Below are positions 8,493-16,906 of a DNA stretch of 64,000 bases, in pieces. Within the stretch, counting starts at the first letter, position 1, and the number at the start of each line of letters is the position of its first letter. Below the pieces are notes generated by a model. The model was given only the letters and a program-made list of their open reading frames with translations. It was not told the origin of the DNA and made no database searches. The translations under genes and the position numbers were made by a program. This DNA comes from Acutalibacter sp. (GTDB taxonomy: Bacteria > Bacillota > Clostridia > Oscillospirales > Acutalibacteraceae). Location of the stretch: assembly GCA_020025775.1 (NCBI GenBank), contig JAHHRN010000004.1:153920-217919 (forward strand), written 5' to 3'.

Positions 8493-10475
8493 CTATTTTG
8501 TCATTTCTAAGAATTCCTCTTCAGTTAAAATCGTGATGCCGAGAGTCTGGGCCTTGGTCAGCTTACTGCCTGCGTCTTCGCCTGCTAAAACATAGTCGGT
8601 TTTCTTAGAAACCGAAGACGAGGTTTTGCCGCCGAAGCTTTCGATGATCTCCGAAGCCTCACTGCGCTTCATGGTCGGGAGCGTGCCCGTTAATACAAAG
8701 GTTTTACCCTTAAAGCGTTCATCTACAATTTCTTTTAAGCTTTCGGTGTTTACGCCAACGGCCTTTAATGCCGCAATCAGCTCTTTCGCTTCGTCTAAAG
8801 CGAAGAATTCGAGCAGGGCGTCTACCATGATTTCACCGAAGCCGTCAATCTCTAAAATCTGCTCTCTTGTGGCGGCCATTACAGCGTCTATCGTTTTAAA
8901 ATGTGCCGCTAAAAGTGCCGCCGCCTTTTGCCCTATATGTCGAATACCGAGCGCGAAAAGCAATTTACCTAAATCGTTTTGCTTGGAATTTTCAATCGCA
9001 TTTTTGAGGTTTTCCGTGCTCTTTTTGCCCATACGCTCGAGCGAAGCAATCTTCTCAAAATCCAAAGCGTAAATATCTGCCGCATTCTTTACAAGACCTT
9101 CGTTTACAAGGACTTCTAACAGGGCATCGCCGAGACCTTCAATGTCCATAGCATCACGCGAGCAGAAATGAATCATTCTGCGGAGCAGCTGTGCCGGGCA
9201 GTCGGGGTTGTTACAGCGAATTGCCGCTTCACCTTCCTCACGATGCACCGGAGCACCGCAGGAGGGGCAAATTCTGGGCAGTGTATAAAGCTCTGCATTT
9301 TCCTGATGCTCTGTTACCGAAAGCACCTCGGGAATAATATCGCCTGCCTTGCGGATACGAATGGTATCGCCGATGGCGATATTCTTTTCTTTGATGAAAT
9401 CTTCATTGTGCAGTGTAGCACGGCTCACGGTTGTGCCGGCAAGCTGTACCGGCTCGAAAATGGCGGTGGGGGTGAGCACACCTGTTCTGCCGACCGCGAC
9501 TTCAATATCTAATAATTTGGTGTCCTTTTCCTCGGGCGGATATTTAAAGGCGACCGCCCATTTCGGGAATTTCGCTGTACTGCCGAGACGTTCTCTCGAA
9601 GCAAAATCATCCACCTTGATAACCGCGCCGTCAATATCAAAGGGGAGGGTGTAACGAATATCGCCGATGCGCAGAACCTCCTCAATAGCCTCTTCAAAAT
9701 TCGCATAACGGTTGAAAAACGGAATGGTCTTAAAGCCGAGCTTCTGCAAATATAAAAGGGACTCTCTGTGCCCCTTTAATTCCTTGCCCTCGATTCTCTG
9801 AATGTTAAATACGAAAATATCGAGCTTTCTTTGCGCCGCAATCTTGGGGTTCTTTTGGCGCAGAGAGCCTGCCGCCGCGTTACGGGGATTTTTAAACGGC
9901 TTTTCTTCGTTGAGTTCCTGCTTTTCTACGATTTTTAAAAAGGTATCTCTCGGCATATAGACTTCGCCACGTACCTCTAAAAACGGGATATCTTCCTTTA
10001 AACGAAGCGGAATGGAATGCACGGTTTTGAGGTTCGCCGTTACATCCTCACCCACGTTGCCGTCCCCACGGGTACTGCCGCGTGTGAATACGCCGTTCAC
10101 GTATTCGAGCGATACGGAAAGACCGTCGATTTTCGGCTCAACCACATATTGCGGCTCGGAAATGCTGTCCTCCACACGTGCGGCAAATTCGCGCAGCTCA
10201 TCAGTGGAAAACGCATCCTGCAAGCTTTCCATTTTTACGGGATGCTCGACCTTTTCGAAAATATTTTCCGCTTCACCGCCAACACGGTGCGTGGGGGAGT
10301 CGGGGGTTAACAGGGTGGGGTAGCTGTCCTCAATCCCTTTCAGCTCGCGCATGAGCATATCATATTCATAGTCGCTGACGTCATTTTCGTTTTCTACATA
10401 ATAACGATAGCTGTAGTAGTTTAATTTTTCTCTTAACTCCTCGGCACGCTTCTGCGCCGCATCAAAATCGAGCAT
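8493..10475 (-). CDS. ligA: NAD-dependent DNA ligase LigA
   Basis: Seals nicks in DNA during replication and repair, using NAD as the adenylate donor. 660 residues, a full-length LigA. Domain order: Ia domain with YYVENENDVSDYEYD, adenylation domain with the active-site lysine in KIDG (residue 115), OB fold, four-cysteine zinc finger (CPSCGAP and CNNPDCPAQ), helix-hairpin-helix repeats (LGIRHIGQKAA, IDGFGEIM), and a C-terminal BRCT domain from about 585. Start ATG has SD AAGGAG. The gene is divergent from the D,D-carboxypeptidase gene across 121 bp and overlaps nothing. Confidence 0.97.
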   Translation of the reverse strand: MLDFDAAQKRAEELREKLNYYSYRYYVENENDVSDYEYDMLMRELKGIEDSYPTLLTPDSPTHRVGGEAENIFEKVEHPVKMESLQDAFSTDELREFAARVEDSISEPQYVVEPKIDGLSVSLEYVNGVFTRGSTRGDGNVGEDVTANLKTVHSIPLRLKEDIPFLEVRGEVYMPRDTFLKIVEKQELNEEKPFKNPRNAAAGSLRQKNPKIAAQRKLDIFVFNIQRIEGKELKGHRESLLYLQKLGFKTIPFFNRYANFEEAIEEVLRIGDIRYTLPFDIDGAVIKVDDFASRERLGSTAKFPKWAVAFKYPPEEKDTKLLDIEVAVGRTGVLTPTAIFEPVQLAGTTVSRATLHNEDFIKEKNIAIGDTIRIRKAGDIIPEVLSVTEHQENAELYTLPRICPSCGAPVHREEGEAAIRCNNPDCPAQLLRRMIHFCSRDAMDIEGLGDALLEVLVNEGLVKNAADIYALDFEKIASLERMGKKSTENLKNAIENSKQNDLGKLLFALGIRHIGQKAAALLAAHFKTIDAVMAATREQILEIDGFGEIMVDALLEFFALDEAKELIAALKAVGVNTESLKEIVDERFKGKTFVLTGTLPTMKRSEASEIIESFGGKTSSSVSKKTDYVLAGEDAGSKLTKAQTLGITILTEEEFLEMTK

Positions 10476-10596
10476 AACCTTTTCTCCTTAAAGCTGGAAT
10501 GCAAATACTTATTATAGTATAGCACAAAGAAAAGGAAAATACTATACCATAATTTAAGCAAATCGTGCATATAACATAGGGAAAGGGGAAGAAGAT

Positions 10597-11778
10597 ATGA
10601 GAAACATTTTTAAACGAATTTTAAGTGTGAGCTTGGTCGGTATGCTTTTAATGTCCACACCTGTTTTCGGCTTTGCCGAAGCGGAAAAACCAACGGAAGC
10701 TTTTCCACCTCTGCCGATAGAAACCACGGCAAAAGCCGTTGTGCTTGCCGATGTGGATTCGGGGCAGGTGCTCGCCGCCAAAGCCGCGCACGATAAGCTC
10801 TATCCGGCATCTGTCACTAAGATTATGACTTTACTTTTGGTTGTCGAAGCCTTGGATGCCAGAAAAATTGCCCTCACCGATACCGTGACGACCAGCCGTG
10901 AAGCCGCAGGTAAGGGCGGCTCGCAAATTTGGCTGAAAGAGGGTGAAACCATGACGGTGGATGAGCTTTTAAAAGCGACCGCCGTAGCGAGTGCCAACGA
11001 TGCCTCCGAAGCCTTGGCAGAATATGTTGCAGGCAGTGCCACAGCTTTTGTCGCCAAAATGAATGAACGCGCGAAAGAACTCGGTATGCACGACACGCAT
11101 TTTGAAAACTGCACAGGCCTCGACGATGATGCCGAAAATCACCAAACCAGTGCCTATGACGTCATGCTCATGTCTCGAGCGCTTCTCAAACATGAAACGA
11201 TTCTGAACTACAGCACCATTTGGATGGACAGCTTGCGTGGCGGCAAAACCGAACTTGTCAATACCAATAAACTCGTACGTTTTTACGACGGCGCAACTGG
11301 CCTTAAAACCGGCACAACCTCTAAGGCGGGCTGCTGTGTCAGCGCTTCGGCAAAGCGTGAGAATACCCACCTTGTCGCCGTAGTTATGGGCAGTGAAAAT
11401 AGTAAGGAACGCTTTAAAACCGCCCGCGAGCTTTTGGATTGGGGCTTTGCGAATTTTGAAACGGCAGAAATTGAAATTGATGCCGCAAAGCTTGCGCCTA
11501 TCGAGGTCCTGCGCGGCGAAAAAACTGAAATCATGCCGCAGATGCCCAAAACAGAGAAATTCCTCATCAAAAAAGGCATGAAAGAAAAGATTACCGAGGA
11601 AATCAAGCTCCCCTTAAATGTGGAAGCCCCGGTCGAAAAAGGCCAGCTTTTAGGCGAGGTAATTTTGCACCTCGATGATGAAATTCTCTTTTCTTATAAG
11701 CTTCTAAGCGGCGAGGAAGTCAAAGCCCTTTCCTTTGCCGAAGCTTTCCGTCGGATTTTGTGCGTTTTGTGCGGATAA
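10597..11778 (+). CDS. D-alanyl-D-alanine carboxypeptidase (PBP5/DacF type)
   Basis: Trims the terminal D-alanine from peptidoglycan stem peptides at the outer membrane face. 393 residues: signal peptide with ALA-type end (VFGFAEA) and the three serine-peptidase motifs SVTK (Ser72), SAN and KTG (in GLKTGTTSKAG). A PBP5-like C-terminal beta domain follows. The last segment, EAFRRILCVLCG, is short for an amphipathic membrane anchor. SD GGGAAAGGGGAAG precedes the ATG. It is a S11 (DacF/DacA-like) enzyme, of which sporulating Firmicutes carry several; this sequence does not say which one it is. Confidence 0.92.
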   Translation: MRNIFKRILSVSLVGMLLMSTPVFGFAEAEKPTEAFPPLPIETTAKAVVLADVDSGQVLAAKAAHDKLYPASVTKIMTLLLVVEALDARKIALTDTVTTSREAAGKGGSQIWLKEGETMTVDELLKATAVASANDASEALAEYVAGSATAFVAKMNERAKELGMHDTHFENCTGLDDDAENHQTSAYDVMLMSRALLKHETILNYSTIWMDSLRGGKTELVNTNKLVRFYDGATGLKTGTTSKAGCCVSASAKRENTHLVAVVMGSENSKERFKTARELLDWGFANFETAEIEIDAAKLAPIEVLRGEKTEIMPQMPKTEKFLIKKGMKEKITEEIKLPLNVEAPVEKGQLLGEVILHLDDEILFSYKLLSGEEVKALSFAEAFRRILCVLCG

Positions 11779-11823
11779 TCGGAAAATTTTTTGTAAAAAT
11801 TTAAAAAAATTCACAATTTTATA

Positions 11824-11852
11824 TTGAAATAAGCGCTCGTTTAGAGTAGAAT
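11824..11852 (+). promoter_or_regulatory. Sigma-A promoter for pgi
   Basis: TTGAAA, 17-bp spacer, TAGAAT, ending 63 bases upstream of the pgi start. Confidence 0.65.
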
Positions 11853-11915
11853 ATAGCTAAACAAAAACAATTTGTTTAATCGATGCAAAAGAATCAAAGG
11901 AGTCAAAAGATTTAC

Positions 11916-13256
11916 ATGGCATTAACACTTACTACAAAATATTTAAACGGCTTTGTTACCGAAGCTGATTATAAGGCGATTCTTCCCGAAGTGGAGCAGG
12001 CACACAAAACCCTTACCGAGAAAAGCGGTGCCGGCAATGACTTCTTGGGTTGGACTGAACTTCCCAAAAACTACGACAAGGAAGAGTTTGCACGCATCAA
12101 AAAAGCAGCCCAAAAGATTCAGAAAAACTCCGAAGTTTTAATCGTAATCGGCATCGGCGGCAGCTACCTTGGTGCAAGAGCAGCTATCGAGTTCTGCAAG
12201 TCTCAGAACTACAATCTCGTAGCAAAGGATACACCGCAGATTTTCTTCAGCGGTAACTCCATCAGCTCTTCTACTTTAAACGAGCTTTTAGCAATCTGCA
12301 AGGAAAAGGATTTCTCCGTAAACGTGATTTCCAAATCCGGCACCACCACTGAACCGGCTATCGCTTTCAGAGTATTCAGAAAGCTCTTAACCGAGAAATA
12401 CGGTGAAGAGGGCGCAGCAGAACGCATTTTCGTAACCACCGACCGTGAAAAGGGTACTCTTAAGAACCTTGCAGACGAAAAGGGCTATGAAACCTTCGTA
12501 GTTCCGGATGATGTCGGCGGTCGTTATTCCGTATTAACCGCAGTTGGTCTTTTACCGATTGCTGCAGCAGGTATCGACATTGACGCTATGATGCAGGGTG
12601 CTTTCGATTCTATGGAAAAGTACTCCAGCGCAGACGTAGAGCACAATGACTGCTATACCTACGCAGCCATTCGTAATATTTTATACCGCAAGGGCAAGAG
12701 CACCGAAATGATGGTTGCTTATGAGCCCGACTACACCATGATGAATGAGTGGTTCAAGCAGCTTTACGGCGAGTCCGAAGGCAAAGAAAACAAGGGTATT
12801 TTCCCGGCCAGCGCTGTTTTCTCCACGGACTTACACTCTATGGGTCAGTACATTCAGCAGGGTGAAAGACTTCTCTTTGAGACCTGTGTCATTTTCGACC
12901 AGCCCAAATCCGAAGTTTCTATTGAAGAAGAAGCAGGCAGCAGCGACGGCCTCAACTTCTTAGCAGGCAAGACCATGGATTTCGTCAATAAAAAGGCATT
13001 CCAGGGTACTGTTCTTGCACACGTAGACGGCGGCGTTCCGAACATTGTTTTAGGCCTCCCGAAAATGGATGCTTACAACTTCGGCTACCTCGTTTACTTC
13101 CTTGAAAGAGCTTGTGCAATTTCCGGTTATGTTTTGGGCGTTAACCCCTTCAACCAGCCGGGCGTTGAAAGCTATAAAAAGAACATGTTCGCACTTCTCG
13201 GCAAGCCCGGTTATGAAGATATGACCGCAGAGCTTAAAAAGAGACTCGGCGAATAA
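11916..13256 (+). CDS. pgi: Glucose-6-phosphate isomerase
   Basis: Interconverts glucose-6-phosphate and fructose-6-phosphate in glycolysis. 446 residues, the usual short Firmicute form. Signatures are GIGGSYLGARAAIEF, the phosphate-binding VISKSGTTTEPA and DVGGRYSVLTAVGLLPIAAAG, plus a C-terminal NPFNQPGVESYKKNMFALLG helix. The ATG at 11916 gives the family's usual N-terminus; an in-frame ATG at 11883 lacks an SD, whereas AAAGGAG lies 13 bases before 11916 (somewhat long spacing). Single-gene unit with its own promoter. Codon choice leans to highly expressed codons. Confidence 0.96.
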   Translation: MALTLTTKYLNGFVTEADYKAILPEVEQAHKTLTEKSGAGNDFLGWTELPKNYDKEEFARIKKAAQKIQKNSEVLIVIGIGGSYLGARAAIEFCKSQNYNLVAKDTPQIFFSGNSISSSTLNELLAICKEKDFSVNVISKSGTTTEPAIAFRVFRKLLTEKYGEEGAAERIFVTTDREKGTLKNLADEKGYETFVVPDDVGGRYSVLTAVGLLPIAAAGIDIDAMMQGAFDSMEKYSSADVEHNDCYTYAAIRNILYRKGKSTEMMVAYEPDYTMMNEWFKQLYGESEGKENKGIFPASAVFSTDLHSMGQYIQQGERLLFETCVIFDQPKSEVSIEEEAGSSDGLNFLAGKTMDFVNKKAFQGTVLAHVDGGVPNIVLGLPKMDAYNFGYLVYFLERACAISGYVLGVNPFNQPGVESYKKNMFALLGKPGYEDMTAELKKRLGE

Positions 13257-13306
13257 AAAGCCTTTCCCCGCATGGGCGGATTATTATATATATAGGAGGA
13301 GATTCT

Positions 13307-13726
13307 ATGGTATCTCTTATCATTGGACACAAAGGCTCAGGAAAAACAAAATTACTCGTTGAAAAGGTCAACGCAGCAATCGAAAAATCCAACGGAAATG
13401 TCATTTGCGTGGAAAAGGAAACGAAGCTTACTTACGATGTAAATTATCGTGCAAGACTCGTTGCAGCAGACAGCTATTCCGTACAGGGCTTCTCCGCACT
13501 TTACGGCTTCCTCAGCGGTCTTTGCGCAAGCGACCATGATATTACGGATATTTTTGTGGATGCAACTCTTCGCATCGGTTCCAGAGACTTTGAAGAGCTC
13601 GCAGACTTCTTAGAGAAGGTTGACGCACTCGGCAAGCTTTCCGATACAAAGTTCACCTTCACCATCTCCACCGATAAAGCTGATTTACCCGAGAGAGTAT
13701 TTACTTTCTGCGAGCAGATCAACTAA
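13307..13726 (+). CDS. Small P-loop protein, unknown function
   Basis: 139 residues. It starts with a clear Walker A loop, GHKGSGKT, within the first 15 residues. Further on, ITDIFVDATLRIG could serve as a Walker B-like strand. No membrane segment or other domain is visible. Homologues in Clostridia are often labelled as ATP-binding or PilT-like proteins, but this protein is far too short to be a PilT motor, so I do not adopt that name. A very strong SD (AGGAGGAG) precedes the ATG. It sits between pgi and a lipoprotein gene and ends in a terminator, so it may be co-transcribed with pgi. Function unknown. Confidence 0.75.
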   Translation: MVSLIIGHKGSGKTKLLVEKVNAAIEKSNGNVICVEKETKLTYDVNYRARLVAADSYSVQGFSALYGFLSGLCASDHDITDIFVDATLRIGSRDFEELADFLEKVDALGKLSDTKFTFTISTDKADLPERVFTFCEQIN

Positions 13727-13742
13727 AAATGAGATGTTAAAA

Positions 13743-13779
13743 AAAGCCGCCGTGTGTTTTGCAGGGCGGCTTTCTTTTT
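13743..13779 (+). terminator. Intrinsic terminator after the P-loop gene
   Basis: Perfect stem AAAGCCGCC/GGCGGCTTT with a 13-base loop, followed by CTTTTT. Confidence 0.85.
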
Positions 13780-13799
13780 AAGAGGGGGAGGGCATTTTT

Positions 13800-14675
13800 A
13801 TGCCGAAAAAAATTGTGCTTTTTCTTTTGTGCACCGTGCTGCTTTGTTCTCTTTGCGCCTGTGCGGGGCAGAAAAAAGAAAGTAAAGAAAACCTGCCGTT
13901 TTCCTATCAGTGCGTGACGCTGTTTTCTCTGCCGGATGCCGAGCAGAACTATCAAAACGAATATTATTTCTTCCAAAATACAGCCGATTTGGAAAAGGCA
14001 AAGAAAACCCTTTCGGCACAGTTTGATTTAAATAAAACTGTCGAGGGCGAAACCGAAATCTTTAACGAAGCCATAAAGAAATATGATGACGATTTCTTTT
14101 CCGATAAGGTTTTGCTTTTCGTCAAGCGCTTTCACAGCACTGACGCAAAGCTCAATCTTCAAACCATAGACCTGAAAGACGGCAACTTTATTCTGCGCGC
14201 AGAGCTGCAAAACGGCATGCCGCCGTGCGCGCTTTTCAGAACCTATCTTATAGAACTCGACAAGGCATCCTATATCCGCAACGAAGCCGAAATTAAAACG
14301 GATATTCACGAGATAGAAGCTTTGGAGGAAGAGGTGCATCAAAAGCATTTGGTCATTGCTTTCGGCAAGCAGTATAAGGTGATTTCTGACGATGCACTGG
14401 GTGAAAAAATCAAAGCGGATATTGCTGCGGCAAAGTTAGAGCCCACGGATTTTGACCCCGATACTCACGAGACCGATGCAGGGGACATTACCGTTTTCGG
14501 TCCCGGCGGCTATTATGCGATTTTTACGAAAGATTATATCGGCGTGGGGCTTGCAACCTATGCGCCGAATGAAAAAATTCAATCCGAACTCCGGAATTTC
14601 TACGTTTCTTTAGAAAGTCCCGAGAAAACGGCAAAATTCCCCGAGGAAACAGACAATTTGACGGAAAATCCGTGA
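13800..14675 (+). CDS. Putative lipoprotein, unknown function
   Basis: 291 residues. The signal sequence MPKKIVLFLLCTVLLCS ends in a lipobox LCAC, giving an exported, lipid-anchored protein. No known domain recognised. The C-terminal third carries DITVFGPGGYYAIFTKDYIGVG, which looks like a beta-rich fold. The tail (ESPEKTAKFPEETDN) is disordered in character. The SD GAGGGGGAGGG is very strong. It is preceded by a terminator and followed by a promoter, so it is probably transcribed at a modest level or by read-through. I cannot assign a ligand. Confidence 0.75.
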   Translation: MPKKIVLFLLCTVLLCSLCACAGQKKESKENLPFSYQCVTLFSLPDAEQNYQNEYYFFQNTADLEKAKKTLSAQFDLNKTVEGETEIFNEAIKKYDDDFFSDKVLLFVKRFHSTDAKLNLQTIDLKDGNFILRAELQNGMPPCALFRTYLIELDKASYIRNEAEIKTDIHEIEALEEEVHQKHLVIAFGKQYKVISDDALGEKIKADIAAAKLEPTDFDPDTHETDAGDITVFGPGGYYAIFTKDYIGVGLATYAPNEKIQSELRNFYVSLESPEKTAKFPEETDNLTENP

Positions 14676-14706
14676 GGAAATCCCGCGGATTTTCGCAAAA
14701 TCCCTG

Positions 14707-14735
14707 TTGACAAATCGGCAAGAACCCTTTATAAT
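14707..14735 (+). promoter_or_regulatory. Perfect-consensus sigma-A promoter for yceD-rpmF
   Basis: TTGACA, 17-bp spacer, TATAAT, all consensus, 32 bases upstream of the yceD start. Confidence 0.88.
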
Positions 14736-14767
14736 ATCTTTTGCGTTAGTATGACGAGGTATAGTAT

Positions 14768-15256
14768 ATGTTTATTGAATTGGAACCTGTTTTTAATAAT
14801 GTAGGCTATAAGAAAGAATTTTCTTATGCTTTACCCTTAGAGGACAGCGAGGTTGACGCCACTGCCCAAATTAACGGCAAGGTGGAAAACCGAACAGGCG
14901 TTGTGTACCTGGAAGCAAAAGCAACCTTTACCTACACAGCCACTTGTGCGCGTTGTCTTACAGATGTTCCGCAGTCTGTAGACATGTCGTTTACCCATAT
15001 TTTGACACGCAGCCTGAATGACCTTGACAATGACGAGCTCATTCTGGTGGAGGATATGCACTATAGTCCCGATGAGCTTCTTAGGGAGGACGTGCTCTTA
15101 TCCTTGCCTACCAAAATTCTCTGCAAAGAGGATTGCAAGGGTCTCTGTCCCCAGTGCGGTGTCAATCTAAATGAGGAAACCTGTACCTGTGAGAAACCCG
15201 GCGATCCGAGGCTGGAGGCTCTTAAAGCATTGCTTTCGCAGGATTTAGATTCGTAA
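14768..15256 (+). CDS. yceD: YceD family (DUF177) protein
   Basis: 162 residues. YceD/DUF177 proteins are almost always encoded directly before rpmF, as here, and are linked to rRNA metabolism. The N-terminal beta-rich part includes the CARCL pair of cysteines near residue 60. The C-terminal CKGLCPQCGVNLNEETCTC segment supplies further cysteines, typical of the Gram-positive version and suggestive of metal binding. Acidic overall. SD GAGGT with 7-base spacing. It is the first gene of a two-gene unit under a perfect promoter. Confidence 0.9.
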   Translation: MFIELEPVFNNVGYKKEFSYALPLEDSEVDATAQINGKVENRTGVVYLEAKATFTYTATCARCLTDVPQSVDMSFTHILTRSLNDLDNDELILVEDMHYSPDELLREDVLLSLPTKILCKEDCKGLCPQCGVNLNEETCTCEKPGDPRLEALKALLSQDLDS

Positions 15257-15288
15257 TTAATAAAATTTAAATATAAGGAGATATAACA

Positions 15289-15474
15289 ATGGCAGTACCG
15301 AAGAGAAGAACATCATCCGCAAGAAGAGATAAAAGACGCGCTAGCGTTTCCAAAGTAAAGGCAGTTGCAATCCAGAAGTGCCCGAACTGCGGCGAATACA
15401 AGAGAGCTCACAGAGTATGTGACGTTTGCGGTTACTACAACGGCAAGCAGGTTATCGTAAAGGAAGAAGCATAA
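15289..15474 (+). CDS. rpmF: 50S ribosomal protein L32
   Basis: 61 residues. It has the basic N-terminus MAVPKRRTSSARRDKRRA and the zinc-ribbon cysteines CPNCGEYK and CDVCGYY (C+ form), ending GKQVIVKEEA. SD AAGGAG. It follows yceD by 32 bases. Confidence 0.97.
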   Translation: MAVPKRRTSSARRDKRRASVSKVKAVAIQKCPNCGEYKRAHRVCDVCGYYNGKQVIVKEEA

Positions 15475-15509
15475 GCTTTTTTGTTTCTTTGCAAAGGATA
15501 AGATTCGGC

Positions 15510-15543
15510 AAGGTGGAGAAGGGCATACTTCCCCGCCTTTTTG
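15510..15543 (+). terminator. Intrinsic terminator after rpmF
   Basis: Stem AAGGTGG pairs with CCGCCTT (one G-T pair), with inner GAAG/CTTC, followed by a T run. Confidence 0.75.
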
Positions 15544-15592
15544 CTGTTTTAGGGCAATTTCGGCATTGTAAGAAATCAAAAGGAGGCAGCAC

Positions 15593-16903
15593 ATGGCAGT
15601 TATTATTCAATCTGTAAAGCCGTTTTCCAGATGCTGGTGGCACGGCATTCGACCGGGCGACCGTTTGGAAACTATCGACGGCAATGAAATCGAAGACGTC
15701 TTAGACTATGATTTCTATAAAAGCTTTGCACCAACTACCATGGAATTCCTTTTGAAGGACGGCAAGAAGAAGCTTGTCGCCATGCCGACCGAGGAACCGG
15801 GTCTCTCGTTTGAAACCTATTTAATGGATAAGCAGCAGCACTGCAAAAACGGTTGCATTTTCTGCTTTATTGACCAGCTCCCGCCCGGCATGCGTGAAAG
15901 TCTTTATTTTAAGGACGACGACAGCCGACTTTCCTTTTTGTTCGGTAACTATATAACCTTAACCAATATTTCCGAACATGAGGTGAACCGCATTATTAAA
16001 ATGCACATTTGTCCTATCAATGTTTCGGTGCACACGATGAATCCCGAGCTTCGTGTGAAAATGATGAAAAATAAGAATGCGGGCAAATCCCTTTCCATTT
16101 TGAAACGCCTTGCCGATGCAGGCATTCAAATGAATACCCAGCTGGTTATGTGCCCCGGCATCAATGACGGCAAAGAGCTGGAATACTCTTTGCAGGAGCT
16201 CGGTAAGCTCTATCCGGCGGTGCAAAGCATTGCTGCCGTACCCGTAGGTTTAACGAAGTTCCGTGAAGGGCTGTATCCCTTAGAGAGCTACACCAAGGAA
16301 ACGGCAGGGGAAGTCATCGACATTATGGAAAACTTCTCCAATGACTTTAAAGAAAAACACGGCATCCGACTTTGCTATCCGGCAGATGAATTTTTCTTAA
16401 AGGCCGAACGTCCCATGCCGGACGAAGCGTATTATGACGGCTATCCGCAGCTCGATAACGGTGTCGGACTTTGGACTTCGCTTCGCAACGAGCTTTCCGA
16501 AGCACTCGAGCACTGCGAGGGCAAATCCAAGTATAAAAAGGTGACCATGGCAACCGGCGTTGCGGCTTACCCTTTAATGCAAGAATTTGCCGAGAAAGCG
16601 AGCAAGAAGCTGGGCGTTGAAATTGAGGTTGTGAAGGTCATCAACCACTATTTCGGCGAGCAGATTACTGTTGCCGGTCTTTTAACAGGGCAGGATTTAT
16701 TCGCCGCTTTAGAGGACAAACAGCTCGGTGATATTCTCATCATTCCGCTTGTTATGACGATTGACTATACCTCGCATTCGACAGACAAAAACAAATTTTT
16801 AGATGATATTACGTTAAAAGAAGCCGAAGCCAAGCTCGGTGTACCGGTTATTCCGAGCGGCAACAACGGCGAAGAGCTTTTAAACAACATTATGGGGGTG
16901 TAA
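15593..16903 (+). CDS. DUF512 / radical-SAM-like protein with N-terminal PDZ
   Basis: 436 residues. The N-terminal ~70 residues form a PDZ-like domain (GIRPGDRLETIDGNEI). Next comes a cysteine cluster CKNGCIFCFIDQLPPGMR, a radical-SAM-type CxxxCxxC arrangement, then a TIM-barrel-like region (VSVHTMNPELR, VMCPGINDG) and the C-terminal DUF512 region. Members of this family lie next to der in many Clostridia, as here (3 bases apart), suggesting a ribosome-linked or RNA-linked role, but the reaction is unknown. SD AAAGGAGG. The same unit may be reached by read-through from rpmF. Confidence 0.88.
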   Translation: MAVIIQSVKPFSRCWWHGIRPGDRLETIDGNEIEDVLDYDFYKSFAPTTMEFLLKDGKKKLVAMPTEEPGLSFETYLMDKQQHCKNGCIFCFIDQLPPGMRESLYFKDDDSRLSFLFGNYITLTNISEHEVNRIIKMHICPINVSVHTMNPELRVKMMKNKNAGKSLSILKRLADAGIQMNTQLVMCPGINDGKELEYSLQELGKLYPAVQSIAAVPVGLTKFREGLYPLESYTKETAGEVIDIMENFSNDFKEKHGIRLCYPADEFFLKAERPMPDEAYYDGYPQLDNGVGLWTSLRNELSEALEHCEGKSKYKKVTMATGVAAYPLMQEFAEKASKKLGVEIEVVKVINHYFGEQITVAGLLTGQDLFAALEDKQLGDILIIPLVMTIDYTSHSTDKNKFLDDITLKEAEAKLGVPVIPSGNNGEELLNNIMGV

Positions 16904-16906
16904 AAC

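Noticed and set aside
10500..10596. Divergent promoters between ligA and the carboxypeptidase gene
   Set aside because: TATAAT-like boxes are present on both strands (around TATAGTATA and TACTATA), but no credible -35 boxes go with them.
14664..14694. 9-bp hairpin GAAAATCCG/CGGATTTTC at the end of the second lipoprotein gene
   Set aside because: No T tract follows the stem, so it is not called as a terminator.
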